Origin: Bradyrhizobium diazoefficiens | GTDB lineage: Bacteria; Pseudomonadota; Alphaproteobacteria; Rhizobiales; Xanthobacteraceae | DNA: 64,000 bases | Direction of reading: 5' to 3' | Assembly: GCF_018129965.1 (NCBI RefSeq) | Contig: NZ_JAFCKW010000021.1 | Coordinates: 1-64,000, forward strand | Part shown: positions 11,018-20,729 of the stretch, piece after piece | Position numbering within the stretch: the stretch's first letter is position 1 | Layout: the number at the start of each line of letters is the position of its first letter | The notes under the pieces: generated by a model | The model's database searches: none | What the model was told of the DNA's origin: nothing | The model's input: only the letters and a program-made list of their open reading frames with translations | Position numbers and translations under genes: made by a program

Positions 11018-11997
11018 TCGACCACCTCGTCGGCACGAGCCAGCAAAGTGGGGCTGACCTCAAGTCCGATGGATTTGGCTGCCCGGAGATTGATCACCAG
11101 TTCGAACTTGGTTGGCTGTTCGACCGGGAGATCGGCCGGCTTGGCGCCGCGGAGGATCTTGTCGACAAATTCTGCGGCACGCCGAAACAGGTCGGTGATG
11201 TCAGGCCCATAGGAGATCATCCCGCCGGCGTCGATGTTGTCGCGCGAACTGTGCATGGTCGGCAGCCGCGCGGCCAGCGCCAGCGAATTGATGCGAACGC
11301 CGTTGGTATTCACGAGCGGGTCAATGCAGACGTAAAGCGCGTCGGCATTCCCCTTGAGCGCCTCAATCGCCGGCGCGATGTCCTCGGCGCGCTGGATTTC
11401 GCACTTGACGGCATCAAGACCGAGCTTCGTGGTGGTAGCCAGCGCCGTATTCAGCTCGGGAGCCGTGAGGGGATTGGCGGCATTGAACAGGATCGCCACC
11501 CGGCGAAGACCTGGGAGAAATTCCCGGAGCACCTCGATCCTTTTGCCAGTGGAATCGGTGAGTTGACGCGACAGACCGGTCACGTTGCCGCCCGGCCGCG
11601 CGAGGCTTTCGACCAGATGGTTGCCGACTGGATCTGCGGCTGCGGCGATGACAATCGGGATTGCGGCGGTCGCGCGCTTGGCCGCCAGCACCTGGGCGTC
11701 GCCGCTGACGACGATGACGTCGACCTTTCGTTGGGCATAGTCGGCTGCGATCTCGCCCGCGCGCGCAACCGCACCCTCGGCCCAGCGATAGTCGATCGTC
11801 AGATTTCGTCCATCGACCCAGCCCAGTTCGCCCAGCCGTTTGGTGAGCCCGGCCCGTCGGGTGACGTCGGCCGTTGGCGTACTGGGACCGATGAATCCGA
11901 TGATCGGAAGCTTGGCGGCCGGTTGCTGCGAACGCGCGGCAAGCGGCCATGCCGCGGCGGTAGCGCCGACCAGCGTGATGAACTCGCGTCGCCCCAT
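11014..11997 (-). CDS. ABC-type substrate-binding protein, PF04392/COG2984 family
   Basis: This is a 327-residue periplasmic binding protein. It has a Tat-type signal (MGRREFITLVGATAAAWPLAARSQQ) and then two alpha/beta lobes with family signatures: LGWVDGRNL, the SLARPGGNVTGLS hinge, FLPGLRRVAILFN, GGMISYGPDITDLFRRAA, and the C-terminal PADLPVEQPTKFELVINLRAAK ending in ADEVVE. Family members such as TrpX bind amino-acid-like or aromatic ligands, but the ligand here is unknown. No permease or ATPase gene is adjacent, so it is either an orphan receptor or works with a transporter encoded elsewhere. It is intact and sits between two broken paralogues in the minus-strand array. Confidence 0.9.
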   Translation of the reverse strand: MGRREFITLVGATAAAWPLAARSQQPAAKLPIIGFIGPSTPTADVTRRAGLTKRLGELGWVDGRNLTIDYRWAEGAVARAGEIAADYAQRKVDVIVVSGDAQVLAAKRATAAIPIVIAAAADPVGNHLVESLARPGGNVTGLSRQLTDSTGKRIEVLREFLPGLRRVAILFNAANPLTAPELNTALATTTKLGLDAVKCEIQRAEDIAPAIEALKGNADALYVCIDPLVNTNGVRINSLALAARLPTMHSSRDNIDAGGMISYGPDITDLFRRAAEFVDKILRGAKPADLPVEQPTKFELVINLRAAKSIGLEVSPTLLARADEVVE

Positions 11998-12174
11998 GCC
12001 GCCCCCTGAGCCCTGGATGCGACATCATATCGGTTTGATCGGGCCGTTGATAGGTCAGCCGCCGATTCGATTCCAAGATCGGGGCGCGGGACTATCGCGT
12101 TCAGGTCAAATCGAGACCTTCGCAGGCCTGTACGCTCAAACCAGCTTTGGCAACGGGAGGAGGGGGCGGCGCTG

Positions 12175-13146
12175 CTATTCGATCACGTCGTCCGCTCGCA
12201 CCAGCATCGACGGCGGTATTTCGACGCCGAGGGCCTTTGCGGTCTTCTGGTTGATGACAGTCTTGAACTGCGTCGGCTGCTCGATGGGGATATCGGCCGG
12301 GTTCGCCCCCTTCAATATCTTGTCGACGAAAACAGCGGCGTGACGAAACATGGCGGTGAAATCCACCCCGTAACCCAACAGAGCCGCCCACGGGGGGCGA
12401 CAATTGGTGCGGCAACCGAGGGCACGCGGCACTTGTCCACAATTGCGGCGACCATGGGCGTGTTGGTGAGAAATGCGTTTGCGTCCGTGATCACGAGCCC
12501 GTCCATGCGGGTAGAGCCAGCGAGTGACAGCGCGCTTTCGAGATCCACGGGCACGTCAACCTCCATGGGGACCAGCTGCACCTTCAAGGCCTGCGCTGCG
12601 TTCCTCATAACGCTCATTGTACTGTCGTTGAGCGGGTTTCCTCGCTGCATCAAGACGCCAGCGCGGGCCATCGCGGGAGCCAAGCCTGCCAGAAGCTCAA
12701 GGCGTTTTTCAGCCAGTTCTGTCAGAAAAAAGGTTTGTCCAGTTATGTTGCCTCCGGGATGAGCCATGCTGGATGCAAGGCCGATCGTCACCAGATCGGG
12801 GCCCACGATCATCACCGTCGGGATTTTGGTCGTCGCGCCGTGAGCGGCAAGGATCCCGGGAAATGTGGCTGTAACGAGAACGTCGACGTCAAGATCGATG
12901 AGTTCGCGCGCCAGCGCCGGCAGCCTGCCGTCGTCGCCTCCGGCGTCGCGATATTCGACATGAACGCTTCACGCCGTCAATCCAACCGAGATCGCTCAGC
13001 CCCCCGAAGAACGCGTCCACCTCCGGATTTCGCGGTGGGGGCAGGAGAAGGCCAATGCGGGGGACGGGCCGCGCTTGCTGGGCTCGCACCGCCAGAGGCC
13101 ACGCCAATACCCCGCCAACCAGCGTGACGAACTCGCGTCGCTGCAT
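12175..13146 (-). pseudogene. ABC_sub_bind (PF04392) substrate-binding protein, at least two frameshifts
   Basis: The start is placed at 13146 (MQRREFVTLVGG, signal peptide ending RAQQARP). The reading frame breaks near 12960: after LGWIDGVKR the family sequence continues in another frame as HVEYRDAGGDDGRLPALARELIDLD and TATFPGILAAHG, into PDLVTIGLASSMAHPGGNITG. It breaks again near 12390-12430, with GYGVDFTAMFRHAAVFVDKIL continuing in a third frame to ADDVIE at 12175. Every block of the family is still recognisable, so decay is recent. It is the third paralogue from the array's 3' end. Confidence 0.82.
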
Positions 13147-13241
13147 GTCGCTCCCTGCGCTCCTGAGGCGGCATCTAAACGATTTGACCGAGCACTTCAA
13201 AGGGCTACTTCCGCTGCAAATCCAGATCCGGATGTCGGGAC

Positions 13242-14226
13242 CTATTCGATAACCTCATCAGCAGCGGTAAGTAGGCTTGGGGAGATCGTAAGATCGAGCG
13301 CTTTTGCAGTTTTGACATTGACCGATAGCTGAAATTTCGTCGGCGTTTGAACCGGCAGCTCGGACGGCTTGGCGCCCGACAGCAATCGGGCCACGTAAAA
13401 TGCAGCTTCCCGGAATTGCTGGTCCTGATCGAAGCCGTAACTGCATAATCCATCCTTGCCGGCGGATTTGCGCGACGCATAGACAGCAGGCAGCCGGTAT
13501 CGCAAAGCCAATTCCACGATGAGCTCGCGGTGCACCAACGTAAACGCGTCGAAGGCGACCAACAAACCTCCGTCCGGACTGGAAGCGAATGTCCGTATCG
13601 CAGCCTCGATGTCCGAATGGTTGTCGGCGGGAGCATCGACGACACTCAAGCCCGTCGCCTGTGCGGATTCCACGACACGTTTCATCAGTGTCTCCGTTGC
13701 CGCACCGGTCTGGCGGCTTCGCAGATACATCACGCGGGTGATGCCAGGCGACAAGTCGTGCAACAGGCCGAGCCGCTTACCGACAAGCCCATCCTCATAG
13801 GTGGTGAAGCCCGTGATATTGCCCACGGGATGCGAGAAGCTGCCGACGAGCGTCTCGACCGTCGGGTCGGGGAGACTGACGAAAACGATAGGTATGGTTG
13901 TCGTCGCTTGGTGGACGGAGGCAACGGTTGCTCCCTTGGCCAGTATCACATCCATCCCGAGAGAAACCAGTTCTTCGGAGTTGCCCTTCATGCGTTGAAC
14001 TGTCGACCGCGCCCCAGCGCACGCTCAGGTCCAGATTCCGGCCCGGAACCCATCCCAGTCGTGCAAGCTCGGCGCTGAAGGCTTGGACGCTGGCGACCTC
14101 CAGAGGGTCGGTTTCAGCCGTGCTCATCAATATGCCGACGCGGCGCACCCGCTCCTGCGCGCGTGCGGCGAGCGGCCCCACAATGATCGCACCGCCGAGA
14201 AGACCGAGAAACCGGCGCCGCTTCAT
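13242..14226 (-). pseudogene. ABC_sub_bind (PF04392) substrate-binding protein, one frameshift
   Basis: The N-terminal part starts at 14226 (MKRRRFLGLLGG, signal to AARAQE) and runs through LARLGWVPGRNLDLSVRWGAVDSS. Near 13990 the frame changes. The remaining 240 or so residues continue intact as EELVSLGMDVILAKGA, FSHPVGNITGFTTYED and PSELPVQTPTKFQL, ending LTAADEVIE at 13242. A single base change in length inside the motif THEG would join the two parts. The downstream part alone would lack a signal peptide and the first lobe, so a functional product is unlikely. Confidence 0.8.
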
Positions 14227-14258
14227 GGCCGATGCCGGAAGGGACTGCACTGGCGACA

Positions 14259-15242
14259 TCATTCGATCACATCATCCGCAAGGGCGACCAAAGTCGGCGG
14301 CATCTCCACTCCGATCGATTTGGCCGTAGCGAGATTCACAACAAACGGGTAGCGCGTGGGCCGCTCAAACGGAATGTCCGACGGTGGCACACCTTTGAAA
14401 ATCCGGCTGACGAGATCGGCGGCTCGCTCGAAACATTCCTTTGCATCCGCGCCATACGACATGAGCCCACCATCGCGAACGAACTGTTCTTCCTCGTAAA
14501 TGGCTGGAATGCGCTTGGCAGCCGCATACTCGATCACGCGCTTGCGGTTGAGAATGGTCAGAACGTCCGAGACCATCAGGATGGCATCCGGCGGTTCGCG
14601 GTCCAGCGCCTCAAACACGCCGTTGAAATCATCCGGCTCACGTATGCCCAAGGCCTGAACGCTGACCCCGAGAACCTGCGCAGCTTGGGCGGATGCCCCA
14701 TAACGCAATGTCATTCCGAGATCGTCGCGGTTCCACAGCATAGCAACCCGCTGCATGTTCGGCAGGAGTTGCTTGAGCAACGACAGCCGCTTGGTCGAGA
14801 TCGTCGCCGCGTCGTCGGAAATGCCGGTCACGGAGCCGCCGGGATGTGCCAGACTTTTCACCAGCCCGGTTGCAACCGGATCTCCGCCGCCGGACGCAAT
14901 CACGACCGGGATGCCCGAGTCCTTCGCTGAAAGCGCCGTCGGATAGCCGACTGTCACCATCACATCGACGCCGTCCGCTCTCATTTGTTCGATGAAAGGA
15001 GGGATCCTGGAGATTTGTCCCCTGGCGCTGAAAGCCGTGAATCTCAGATTCCTGCCGATATCGTAACCGCGCTCCTTCAGTCCGCGCAGCAGTGTCGCGC
15101 CCGTCACGCTGGTTTCGTCACGTGGCGGACCGGGACTGATCGTGGCGACGTGATAAATCTTGGCGGACGCCTGGCCAAAGACCGACCGCGGTATGGCCAT
15201 CGCCGCAGCAGGCAACAACGTCATGAACTCTCGCCGTTTCAT
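14259..15242 (-). CDS. ABC-type substrate-binding protein, PF04392/COG2984 family
   Basis: This is a 327-residue protein when started at 15242 (MKRREFMTLLPAAAMAIPRSVFGQ, a typical signal peptide). The longer frame up to 15344 adds 34 residues that do not resemble a signal, so I prefer the internal start. Family marks are LKERGYDIGRNLRF, KSLAHPGGSVTGIS, LLPNMQRVAMLWN, GGLMSYGADAKECFERAAD, PSDIPFERPTRYPFVVNLATAK and the end ALADDVIE. It lies just downstream of the five-GAF kinase on the same strand and could be co-transcribed with it. Its C-terminal region is the closest local match to the truncated remnant at 19018-19332, which suggests local duplication. Confidence 0.9.
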   Translation of the reverse strand: MKRREFMTLLPAAAMAIPRSVFGQASAKIYHVATISPGPPRDETSVTGATLLRGLKERGYDIGRNLRFTAFSARGQISRIPPFIEQMRADGVDVMVTVGYPTALSAKDSGIPVVIASGGGDPVATGLVKSLAHPGGSVTGISDDAATISTKRLSLLKQLLPNMQRVAMLWNRDDLGMTLRYGASAQAAQVLGVSVQALGIREPDDFNGVFEALDREPPDAILMVSDVLTILNRKRVIEYAAAKRIPAIYEEEQFVRDGGLMSYGADAKECFERAADLVSRIFKGVPPSDIPFERPTRYPFVVNLATAKSIGVEMPPTLVALADDVIE

Positions 15243-15340
15243 CGCCAATGTCCAGATTGTCCAAAATCCAAGTGAGCTTATTGATCCCGAGGTCACATTC
15301 CGGAGGAGCCGCATCTCCGCAAATCCGGCCGCCGCTTTAT

Positions 15341-15394
15341 TCAACGACCTCGTCGGCGCGGGCGAGCCACCCGGATGTCGGGCAGGAGGGCGTT
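15341..15394 (-). pseudogene. Micro-remnant: C-terminal end of another substrate-binding protein
   Basis: Reading the minus strand, the last codons before the stop at 15341-15343 translate as GWLARADEVVE. This is the conserved C-terminal signature shared by every member of this array (LxxADEVxE). Nothing of the rest of the gene is left. It fills the gap between the histidine kinase stop (15395) and the next substrate-binding gene. Confidence rests only on this short motif and its context. Confidence 0.5.
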
Positions 15395-18300
15395 CTAGCG
15401 TTCTCCAGCCTTGACGAGGGATCTCCCGGTACGCGGGAGGATGACGGTGAACTCGGTGAATTGCCCCGGCTCCGTATCGACCTCTATCCTGCCGCCGTGT
15501 TGCTTCACGATGATGTCGTGGCTCATCGAAAGACCGAGCCCAGTGCCTTCGCCAGCCGGTTTCGTCGTGAAGAACGGATTGAACATTTTTTCCTTCACCT
15601 CCGGCGGTATACCGGTCCCGTTGTCGCGAATGCGTATCTCGATATGGCTGCCGAGATTCTTGCTGGCAGCACTGAGCAACGGCTCGAAATCAGCCTCGCG
15701 GTTGTCGGCTCCGCGCTTGCTTGCGGCATAAAATCCGTTCGAGATCAGATTGAGCAGAGCGCGGGTGATTTCCTGCGGGAACAGCTCTATCACGCCGACG
15801 TCCGGATCCAGGTCGCGCTGCAGCGTGATATTGAAATCCGGTCTTTCGGCGCGTGCGCCGTGATAGGCGAGATTGAGGCTCTCGTCCAACAGCGCATTGA
15901 CATCGACCAACCGCTGCTCGCCCGAACCTTCCCGGGAATGCAACAGCATGTTCTTGACGATGGAATCGGCGCGCTTGCCGTGCTGAATGACCTTTTCGAG
16001 GTTGCTTTTCAGGAGTTCGCGGATTTCATCCAGTTCCTTTCGCCTGTCGGCCTCGCCCAGCGCCGGATTTTCGAATAATTCGGTCATCTCGTCGATGAGT
16101 TCGACCGACAGTGCCGAGAAGTTATTGACGAAATTCAGCGGGTTCTTGATCTCGTGTGCGATGCCGGCGGTGAGCTGGCCGAGTGAGGCCAGCTTCTCGG
16201 TCTGCACAAGGCGATCCTGCGCGGTACGAAGCTCGTCGAGCGAAGCGGCGAGCTCCTTGGTGCGTTGCTGTACCTCGTCGAACAGGCGGGCATTCTCGAT
16301 CGCGATCACGGCCTGGTCGGCAAAGGTTTCGATCAGTTTGATCTGTCGCGGCGTGAACGGCCCAGCAATGGGTCTGGCCAGGTCGAGAACGCCCAGCACC
16401 TCGCCATCGCGCAAAAGCGGCACGCCGATGATCGACTGCCAGCCTCCGAGCTTTATGGATTGGGGCAGCGCGTATTCGGTATCGGCTGCGATGTCGGGAA
16501 TGTGGATGGTGCGCCGCTCGACCGCGGCGCGTCCGGCGACCGTAGCACGATCCAAACGATGCGGATGGTTGGACAGATATTCGACGAATTCGGGCGTGCC
16601 GCCGTAACTCGCGCCCACATGCAGAAGGTCGCCCTGGGACTGGAACAGAATGCAAATGGATGCATCGCAGAGACTGGCTGCGGATTCAAGAAGCGTCTGC
16701 AGGACTGTCTTGAGATCGAAGACTGAACGGCTGATCACCTGCAAGACCTCTGACGTCGCGGTCTGCTGCTGCAATGACTCTTCGAGATCACGCGTCCGGT
16801 CCTGAACCTGTCTGAACAGGTTCACATTGGATATGGCGATGACCGCCTGGTCGGCGAAAGTCTTGAGCATGTCGACATGGTGATCGGCGAAGGGGCCCGG
16901 CTCACCCCGGGTCACTCCGATGGCGCCGATGGCCTGGCCCTCGAGCAGCAGCGGCACCCACAACGCGCTGCGCCATCCGCGACGGCGTACGATCGCCAAC
17001 TCATCCAATTGACCGGCAAGCTCCACTTCTGCGTCGACGATCCTGTAGATCTCGCCGCGGCGGACGGCATCGCTGTAGGTGAATCGCGACAGCGGTCGGG
17101 GATAGAAATGTCTGAGCGCCGCATCGGCCGCAGGCGTCGTCGACGTAAACGCCGACAAATGAACGACATCATCGATAATGCTCACGACTGTCGTTGCAGA
17201 TCCGCCGACAAGATGATTGGAGCGCTCGGCAATGGCCTGGAAGACGGGCTGAACGTCATCAGGCGAACTGGCGATGACCTTCAGGATTTCCGCAGTCGCG
17301 GTCTGCCGTTCCAGCGCTTCCCTGGTCTCGTTGAACAGCCGCGTGTTTTCGATGGCGATCACGGCCTGATCGGCGAAAGTAGCGACCAGCTCAATCTGCT
17401 TCTCGGTAAAGGCGCCGGGTTCGCTGCGATTGAGCGATAGCGCACCAACAAGCCGGCCTTCGCGCAACAGCGGCACCGCGAGCGTCGCACGATAGCGCGC
17501 GCGGCTCTGCTCGCCGGTCAGGCCATAAGCCGGATCGGCCAGCACGTCCGGAATGCAGACCGGCTTCAGGGAAGCTCCGGCGCGGCCGATCGCGGAGGGA
17601 TGGCCTGGCATCAACGGGCGACGTTCGAGCATTTCGTGAACCTCGGGTGGAAAGTTCCAGCTTGCGAGGATACGAAACACGCTGCCATCGTAGCGGAAGA
17701 ACATCGTCTGCTCGGATCCGCACAGCCGAGCTGCGGTATCGGAAATGGCCTCAAGCACGGGATTGAGGTCCGAGGGCGAGCGGCTGATCACCGCAAGGAC
17801 GGCGCTGGTCGCGGTCTGCTGCTCAAGCGCCTCGCTGAGATCGCGCGTCTTGGCTCCAACTTCGCTGAACAGCCGTGCGTTCTCGATGGCGATGGCAGCC
17901 TGATCCGCAAAGCTCTGAATGAATTCGATCTCGGTCTCCGTAAACGGCTTCATGGGCTGGCGCGTGACAACGAGGGAGCCGACGCCGCGCGATTCGGAAA
18001 TGATTGGCGCATAGAGCACGGACATGCCGCCGGCCAGCCTTATGGCATCCCTCTTGTGCTCCGGTACGCCTGCCTTGTCGGCAAGGTTGGGGAAATGAAG
18101 CGGTCGTCGTTGCGCGATTGCCCGGCCGGTCGAACTGTCAGCGAGCGGCATCGAATCCGTTCCCCAGTCTCCCACTCCAGGGCCGCGTCGCGCAACGCCT
18201 CTCACCCTGTCGCCTTCGACCAGGTAGACGGCCGCATCATAGGGGTTGAACAGGCGCTGACAGGATTCGAGGATTGTGTCGAAGACTGGCGCCGCATGAG

Positions 18301-19000
18301 CTACCGAACGGCTGATGATCCTCAGGATGTCCGCCGTCGCTACCTGCCGCTCCAGTGCCTCCTTGGTCTCCTTGAGAAGCCGCGCGTTCTGAATGGCGAT
18401 GACGGCCTGGTCGGCGAAGCTTTGCAGCAGGGCAAGCTCATTGTCAGTGAATGGCAAGAGCCGGTCGCGGAGCACGATGATAGCGCCGATTGCCTTGTCC
18501 TCGCGGCGCAGCGGCGTGCCACACACGGTGCGGGCGCCTCCGGCCCGCGCATGGGGCAGGCCGGGAAAGTCGGACATCGAGGGATCGAGCTGGTCGAGGT
18601 CTGGAATGTGGATCTGCCTGCACTCAGCCACCACCGTGCCTGGCAGGTTTCGGCCGCCCACCTTGATCATCGACCGTGGATAGGCCGAGCCGATACGCTT
18701 GGCGCTGGCGCCAACGCGATACTCCTGCGTGAACTCGTCTCCCTCGGCAAGCTGGATCGCGACGCTGGACGCGTCGAACAGACGCGCGGTCGTCTCGGCG
18801 ATTTGCTGCAATGGCCCCGCGGCGTCCCCCGATATGTTGGCGACCGCGCGCAGGATTTCGGCGCTGGCCTCCTGTTGCCTCCGCGCCGCCTTCAACTGGC
18901 GTTTCAGCAGCGCGGCCGACGGCTGACGCGAAGGTTTGCGCGCCGGCGATCCAACGAGATTGGCCGTCGTGCCAGGCTTTGCCGTCTTGGTCTTGGCCAT
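15395..19000 (-). CDS. Cytoplasmic multi-GAF sensor histidine kinase (five GAF domains)
   Basis: This is a 1,201-residue soluble kinase without membrane segments. After a basic N-terminus come five GAF domains (about residues 60-205, 235-378, 405-555, 580-725 and 760-907). Each ends in FADQAVIAIxNxRLF and is joined to the next by a helix of the ALExQTAT type. The kinase core follows: H-box GIAHEIKNPLNFVNN with phosphoacceptor His949, N-box with Asn1088, G1 DNGTGIPPE (Asp1126) and G2 EGTGLGLS. The ATG at 19000 has a GGGGG Shine-Dalgarno five bases upstream. The core is highly similar to that of the divergent kinase at 20730. There is no receiver on the same strand, so its partner may be a receiver in the divergent operon. 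The ligands of the GAFs cannot be told from sequence. Confidence 0.92.
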   Translation of the reverse strand: MAKTKTAKPGTTANLVGSPARKPSRQPSAALLKRQLKAARRQQEASAEILRAVANISGDAAGPLQQIAETTARLFDASSVAIQLAEGDEFTQEYRVGASAKRIGSAYPRSMIKVGGRNLPGTVVAECRQIHIPDLDQLDPSMSDFPGLPHARAGGARTVCGTPLRREDKAIGAIIVLRDRLLPFTDNELALLQSFADQAVIAIQNARLLKETKEALERQVATADILRIISRSVAHAAPVFDTILESCQRLFNPYDAAVYLVEGDRVRGVARRGPGVGDWGTDSMPLADSSTGRAIAQRRPLHFPNLADKAGVPEHKRDAIRLAGGMSVLYAPIISESRGVGSLVVTRQPMKPFTETEIEFIQSFADQAAIAIENARLFSEVGAKTRDLSEALEQQTATSAVLAVISRSPSDLNPVLEAISDTAARLCGSEQTMFFRYDGSVFRILASWNFPPEVHEMLERRPLMPGHPSAIGRAGASLKPVCIPDVLADPAYGLTGEQSRARYRATLAVPLLREGRLVGALSLNRSEPGAFTEKQIELVATFADQAVIAIENTRLFNETREALERQTATAEILKVIASSPDDVQPVFQAIAERSNHLVGGSATTVVSIIDDVVHLSAFTSTTPAADAALRHFYPRPLSRFTYSDAVRRGEIYRIVDAEVELAGQLDELAIVRRRGWRSALWVPLLLEGQAIGAIGVTRGEPGPFADHHVDMLKTFADQAVIAISNVNLFRQVQDRTRDLEESLQQQTATSEVLQVISRSVFDLKTVLQTLLESAASLCDASICILFQSQGDLLHVGASYGGTPEFVEYLSNHPHRLDRATVAGRAAVERRTIHIPDIAADTEYALPQSIKLGGWQSIIGVPLLRDGEVLGVLDLARPIAGPFTPRQIKLIETFADQAVIAIENARLFDEVQQRTKELAASLDELRTAQDRLVQTEKLASLGQLTAGIAHEIKNPLNFVNNFSALSVELIDEMTELFENPALGEADRRKELDEIRELLKSNLEKVIQHGKRADSIVKNMLLHSREGSGEQRLVDVNALLDESLNLAYHGARAERPDFNITLQRDLDPDVGVIELFPQEITRALLNLISNGFYAASKRGADNREADFEPLLSAASKNLGSHIEIRIRDNGTGIPPEVKEKMFNPFFTTKPAGEGTGLGLSMSHDIIVKQHGGRIEVDTEPGQFTEFTVILPRTGRSLVKAGER

Positions 19001-19017
19001 TTAGCCCCCGAGGTAAA

Positions 19018-19332
19018 CTATTTGATCCGGACGCGGGCGCAAAGGTGCCTGAAGCACGGACGTCTGAAACGGGTCGATTGCGGAAATAGGTCAATTCGTT
19101 CGTCAGTAAGGGCGAGCAAAGTGGGGCACCTCGAGCCGATCAATTTGGCATGGGCAACATCTATCAGGAAAGTACAGCGCGTGGGTTGCTCAAACAGAAT
19201 ATCGGGCGGCTGCGCACCCGCCAAAACCCGGCTGAACAGATCGGCGGCACGCTCGCACGCTTGTTTTGCATCGATGCCATACGACATCAGACCTCCGTCA
19301 TGAACGGATTGCTCTCCTTCGCACATGGCGGG
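19018..19332 (-). pseudogene. Truncated C-terminal fragment of a substrate-binding protein
   Basis: The frame encodes a segment starting near GEQSVHDGGLMSYGIDAKQACERAAD and continuing PPDILFEQPTRCTFLIDVAHAK to LLALTDERID. This matches the last ~80 residues of the intact paralogue at 14259-15242. The normal stop after the E/D is lost and the frame runs on to 19018, close to the kinase start. The first ~240 residues of the family are missing. It is a dead remnant between the kinase gene and the next intact array member. Confidence 0.75.
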
Positions 19333-19339
19333 AACCAGC

Positions 19340-20335
19340 TCATTCGATCATCTGGTCCGTCATCACCAGGATGGTCTGAGGGATCGTCAGCCCCAGCGTT
19401 CGTGCGGTCTTGAGATTGACGACCAATTCGAATTTTGTCGGGAGTTGGATCGGCATCTCCGATGGCTTTTGACCTCTGAGGATTTGATCGACATAGCCCG
19501 CGGCGCGTCGCGAGAGGTCTGCGATATCGGCACCGTAGCTGAATAGAGCGCCGGCCTGCGCAAACTCCGCCTGCTCGCCAATTACCGCGACGTTCATGTC
19601 GGCGCCGACGCGGCAGATATCCTTGATCATGGCGGCGGTCATGTAGTCGCGAATGACGATCATGGCGGTGCCGCCGGCCTCCGCAAGCTTCCCGATCTGC
19701 TCCGCCACTTGCGTCGGCGTCGGCGCAGTGAGCCCCACGCGGATTGGCTTGATACCGAGCTTCTCCGTATCCGCCATGGTCTGGTTGCCCCAGGCCGTGA
19801 ACGTCGGGTCGGTGGCGTTGTGCATGACACCAAGCTTTGTCAGGCCCGGAATGATCTCCTTCATCATCGCGATGCGCTTGGCCGACATCTCCTCGCCGAA
19901 GGCCGAAAATCCGCTCACGGTGCCACCAGGGCGGGCGAGACTCTGAAACAGTTCGGGGTCGCTCTGCACTGCCGGTAGCGCGATTGCGACCACCGGGATC
20001 TTCGTCTTGCGTACCGCGGCCCGCGCTGCGGCAGGGCCCGGCGCGAGCAGCACGTCCACGGGGATCGCGACGAACTCGTCGATGATCGCGTGCCCACGTG
20101 CGACATCGCCATTGGCGTTGCGCATCTCGACGATGATGTTACGCCCTTCGACATATCCGAGATCGGCCAGGGCCTTGCGGAAGGGCTGCTGGATCGTGGC
20201 GTCGATGGTGGCGCTGGCGAAGCCAAGGAAACCGACGGTCGGGAGACGATGTGCCCCTTCCTGCTGTGCACGTGCCTCAAGCGACCAAGTTGCAGCCCCC
20301 CCCACCGCCAACCCGATAAACTCACGCCTTCGCAC
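19340..20335 (-). CDS. ABC-type substrate-binding protein, PF04392/COG2984 family
   Basis: I place the start at a GTG (20335), because GGAGG lies five bases upstream (20341-20345) and the product then begins with a classic signal, VRRREFIGLAVGGAATWSLEARAQQ. An ATG at 20386 would put 17 unrelated residues in front. The product is 331 residues with LGYVEGRNIIVEMR, SLARPGGTVSGFSAFGEEMSAKRIAMMKEIIPGLTKL-type lobes, ALFSYGADIADLSRRAAGYVDQILRG, and the end TDQMIE, slightly off the usual ADEVIE. It is the first gene of the minus-strand array and is divergent from the kinase/cyclase operon, so the 395-bp gap between them probably holds promoters for both. Confidence 0.9.
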   Translation of the reverse strand: MRRREFIGLAVGGAATWSLEARAQQEGAHRLPTVGFLGFASATIDATIQQPFRKALADLGYVEGRNIIVEMRNANGDVARGHAIIDEFVAIPVDVLLAPGPAAARAAVRKTKIPVVAIALPAVQSDPELFQSLARPGGTVSGFSAFGEEMSAKRIAMMKEIIPGLTKLGVMHNATDPTFTAWGNQTMADTEKLGIKPIRVGLTAPTPTQVAEQIGKLAEAGGTAMIVIRDYMTAAMIKDICRVGADMNVAVIGEQAEFAQAGALFSYGADIADLSRRAAGYVDQILRGQKPSEMPIQLPTKFELVVNLKTARTLGLTIPQTILVMTDQMIE

Positions 20336-20340
20336 GGCCG

Positions 20341-20345
20341 CCTCC
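20341..20345 (-). promoter_or_regulatory. Shine-Dalgarno deciding a GTG start
   Basis: The minus strand reads GGAGG followed by five bases and GTG (20335). This supports the shorter reading of the substrate-binding gene, which then begins directly with its signal peptide. Confidence 0.7.
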
Positions 20346-20729
20346 AAGGCTGGAAAAGCGGCAGTATAATCGTTCAAACCCAACATCTGAAAGGTGTCCG
20401 GGAGCGATACGACGAAATCTTGTTAGCGATAGCGAATGCCGCACATGGTGAAAGCAAGCTCGGGACCCTGCAAGCCACCTGCGTCACGGGCAGATTGATC
20501 GATCACCTCTCGGACCGAAATTCGGCGCAGCGCCCGGAGACGGCGTCGGCCCATTAATTCGCATAGCCAGTCAGACCTACTCCGGGAGCGCGACGAGCGT
20601 TCGGAAAACTTTGCGCGTATCTCCGTCTTCCCCGAAGCACCAGGGGCGGCCGGGCGAAATCACCGAACCCAGTGTCCCAGCGGTCGTCCGCACAAGACAA
20701 CGACCAGTCTTCTTGCTAATTTGGCCAGG
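20346..20729. other. Divergent intergenic region between the array and the kinase/cyclase operon
   Basis: About 385 bases separate the minus-strand GTG start from the plus-strand kinase. Short frames here are arginine-rich or lack Shine-Dalgarno sites. I see no RNA gene, strong palindrome or recognisable operator. It must contain the promoters of both transcription units. Confidence 0.5.

Noticed and set aside
19018..19326. A separate small gene of 102 codons upstream of the five-GAF kinase
   Set aside because: It is the C-terminal end of a substrate-binding protein that runs past its lost stop; there is no own start signal.
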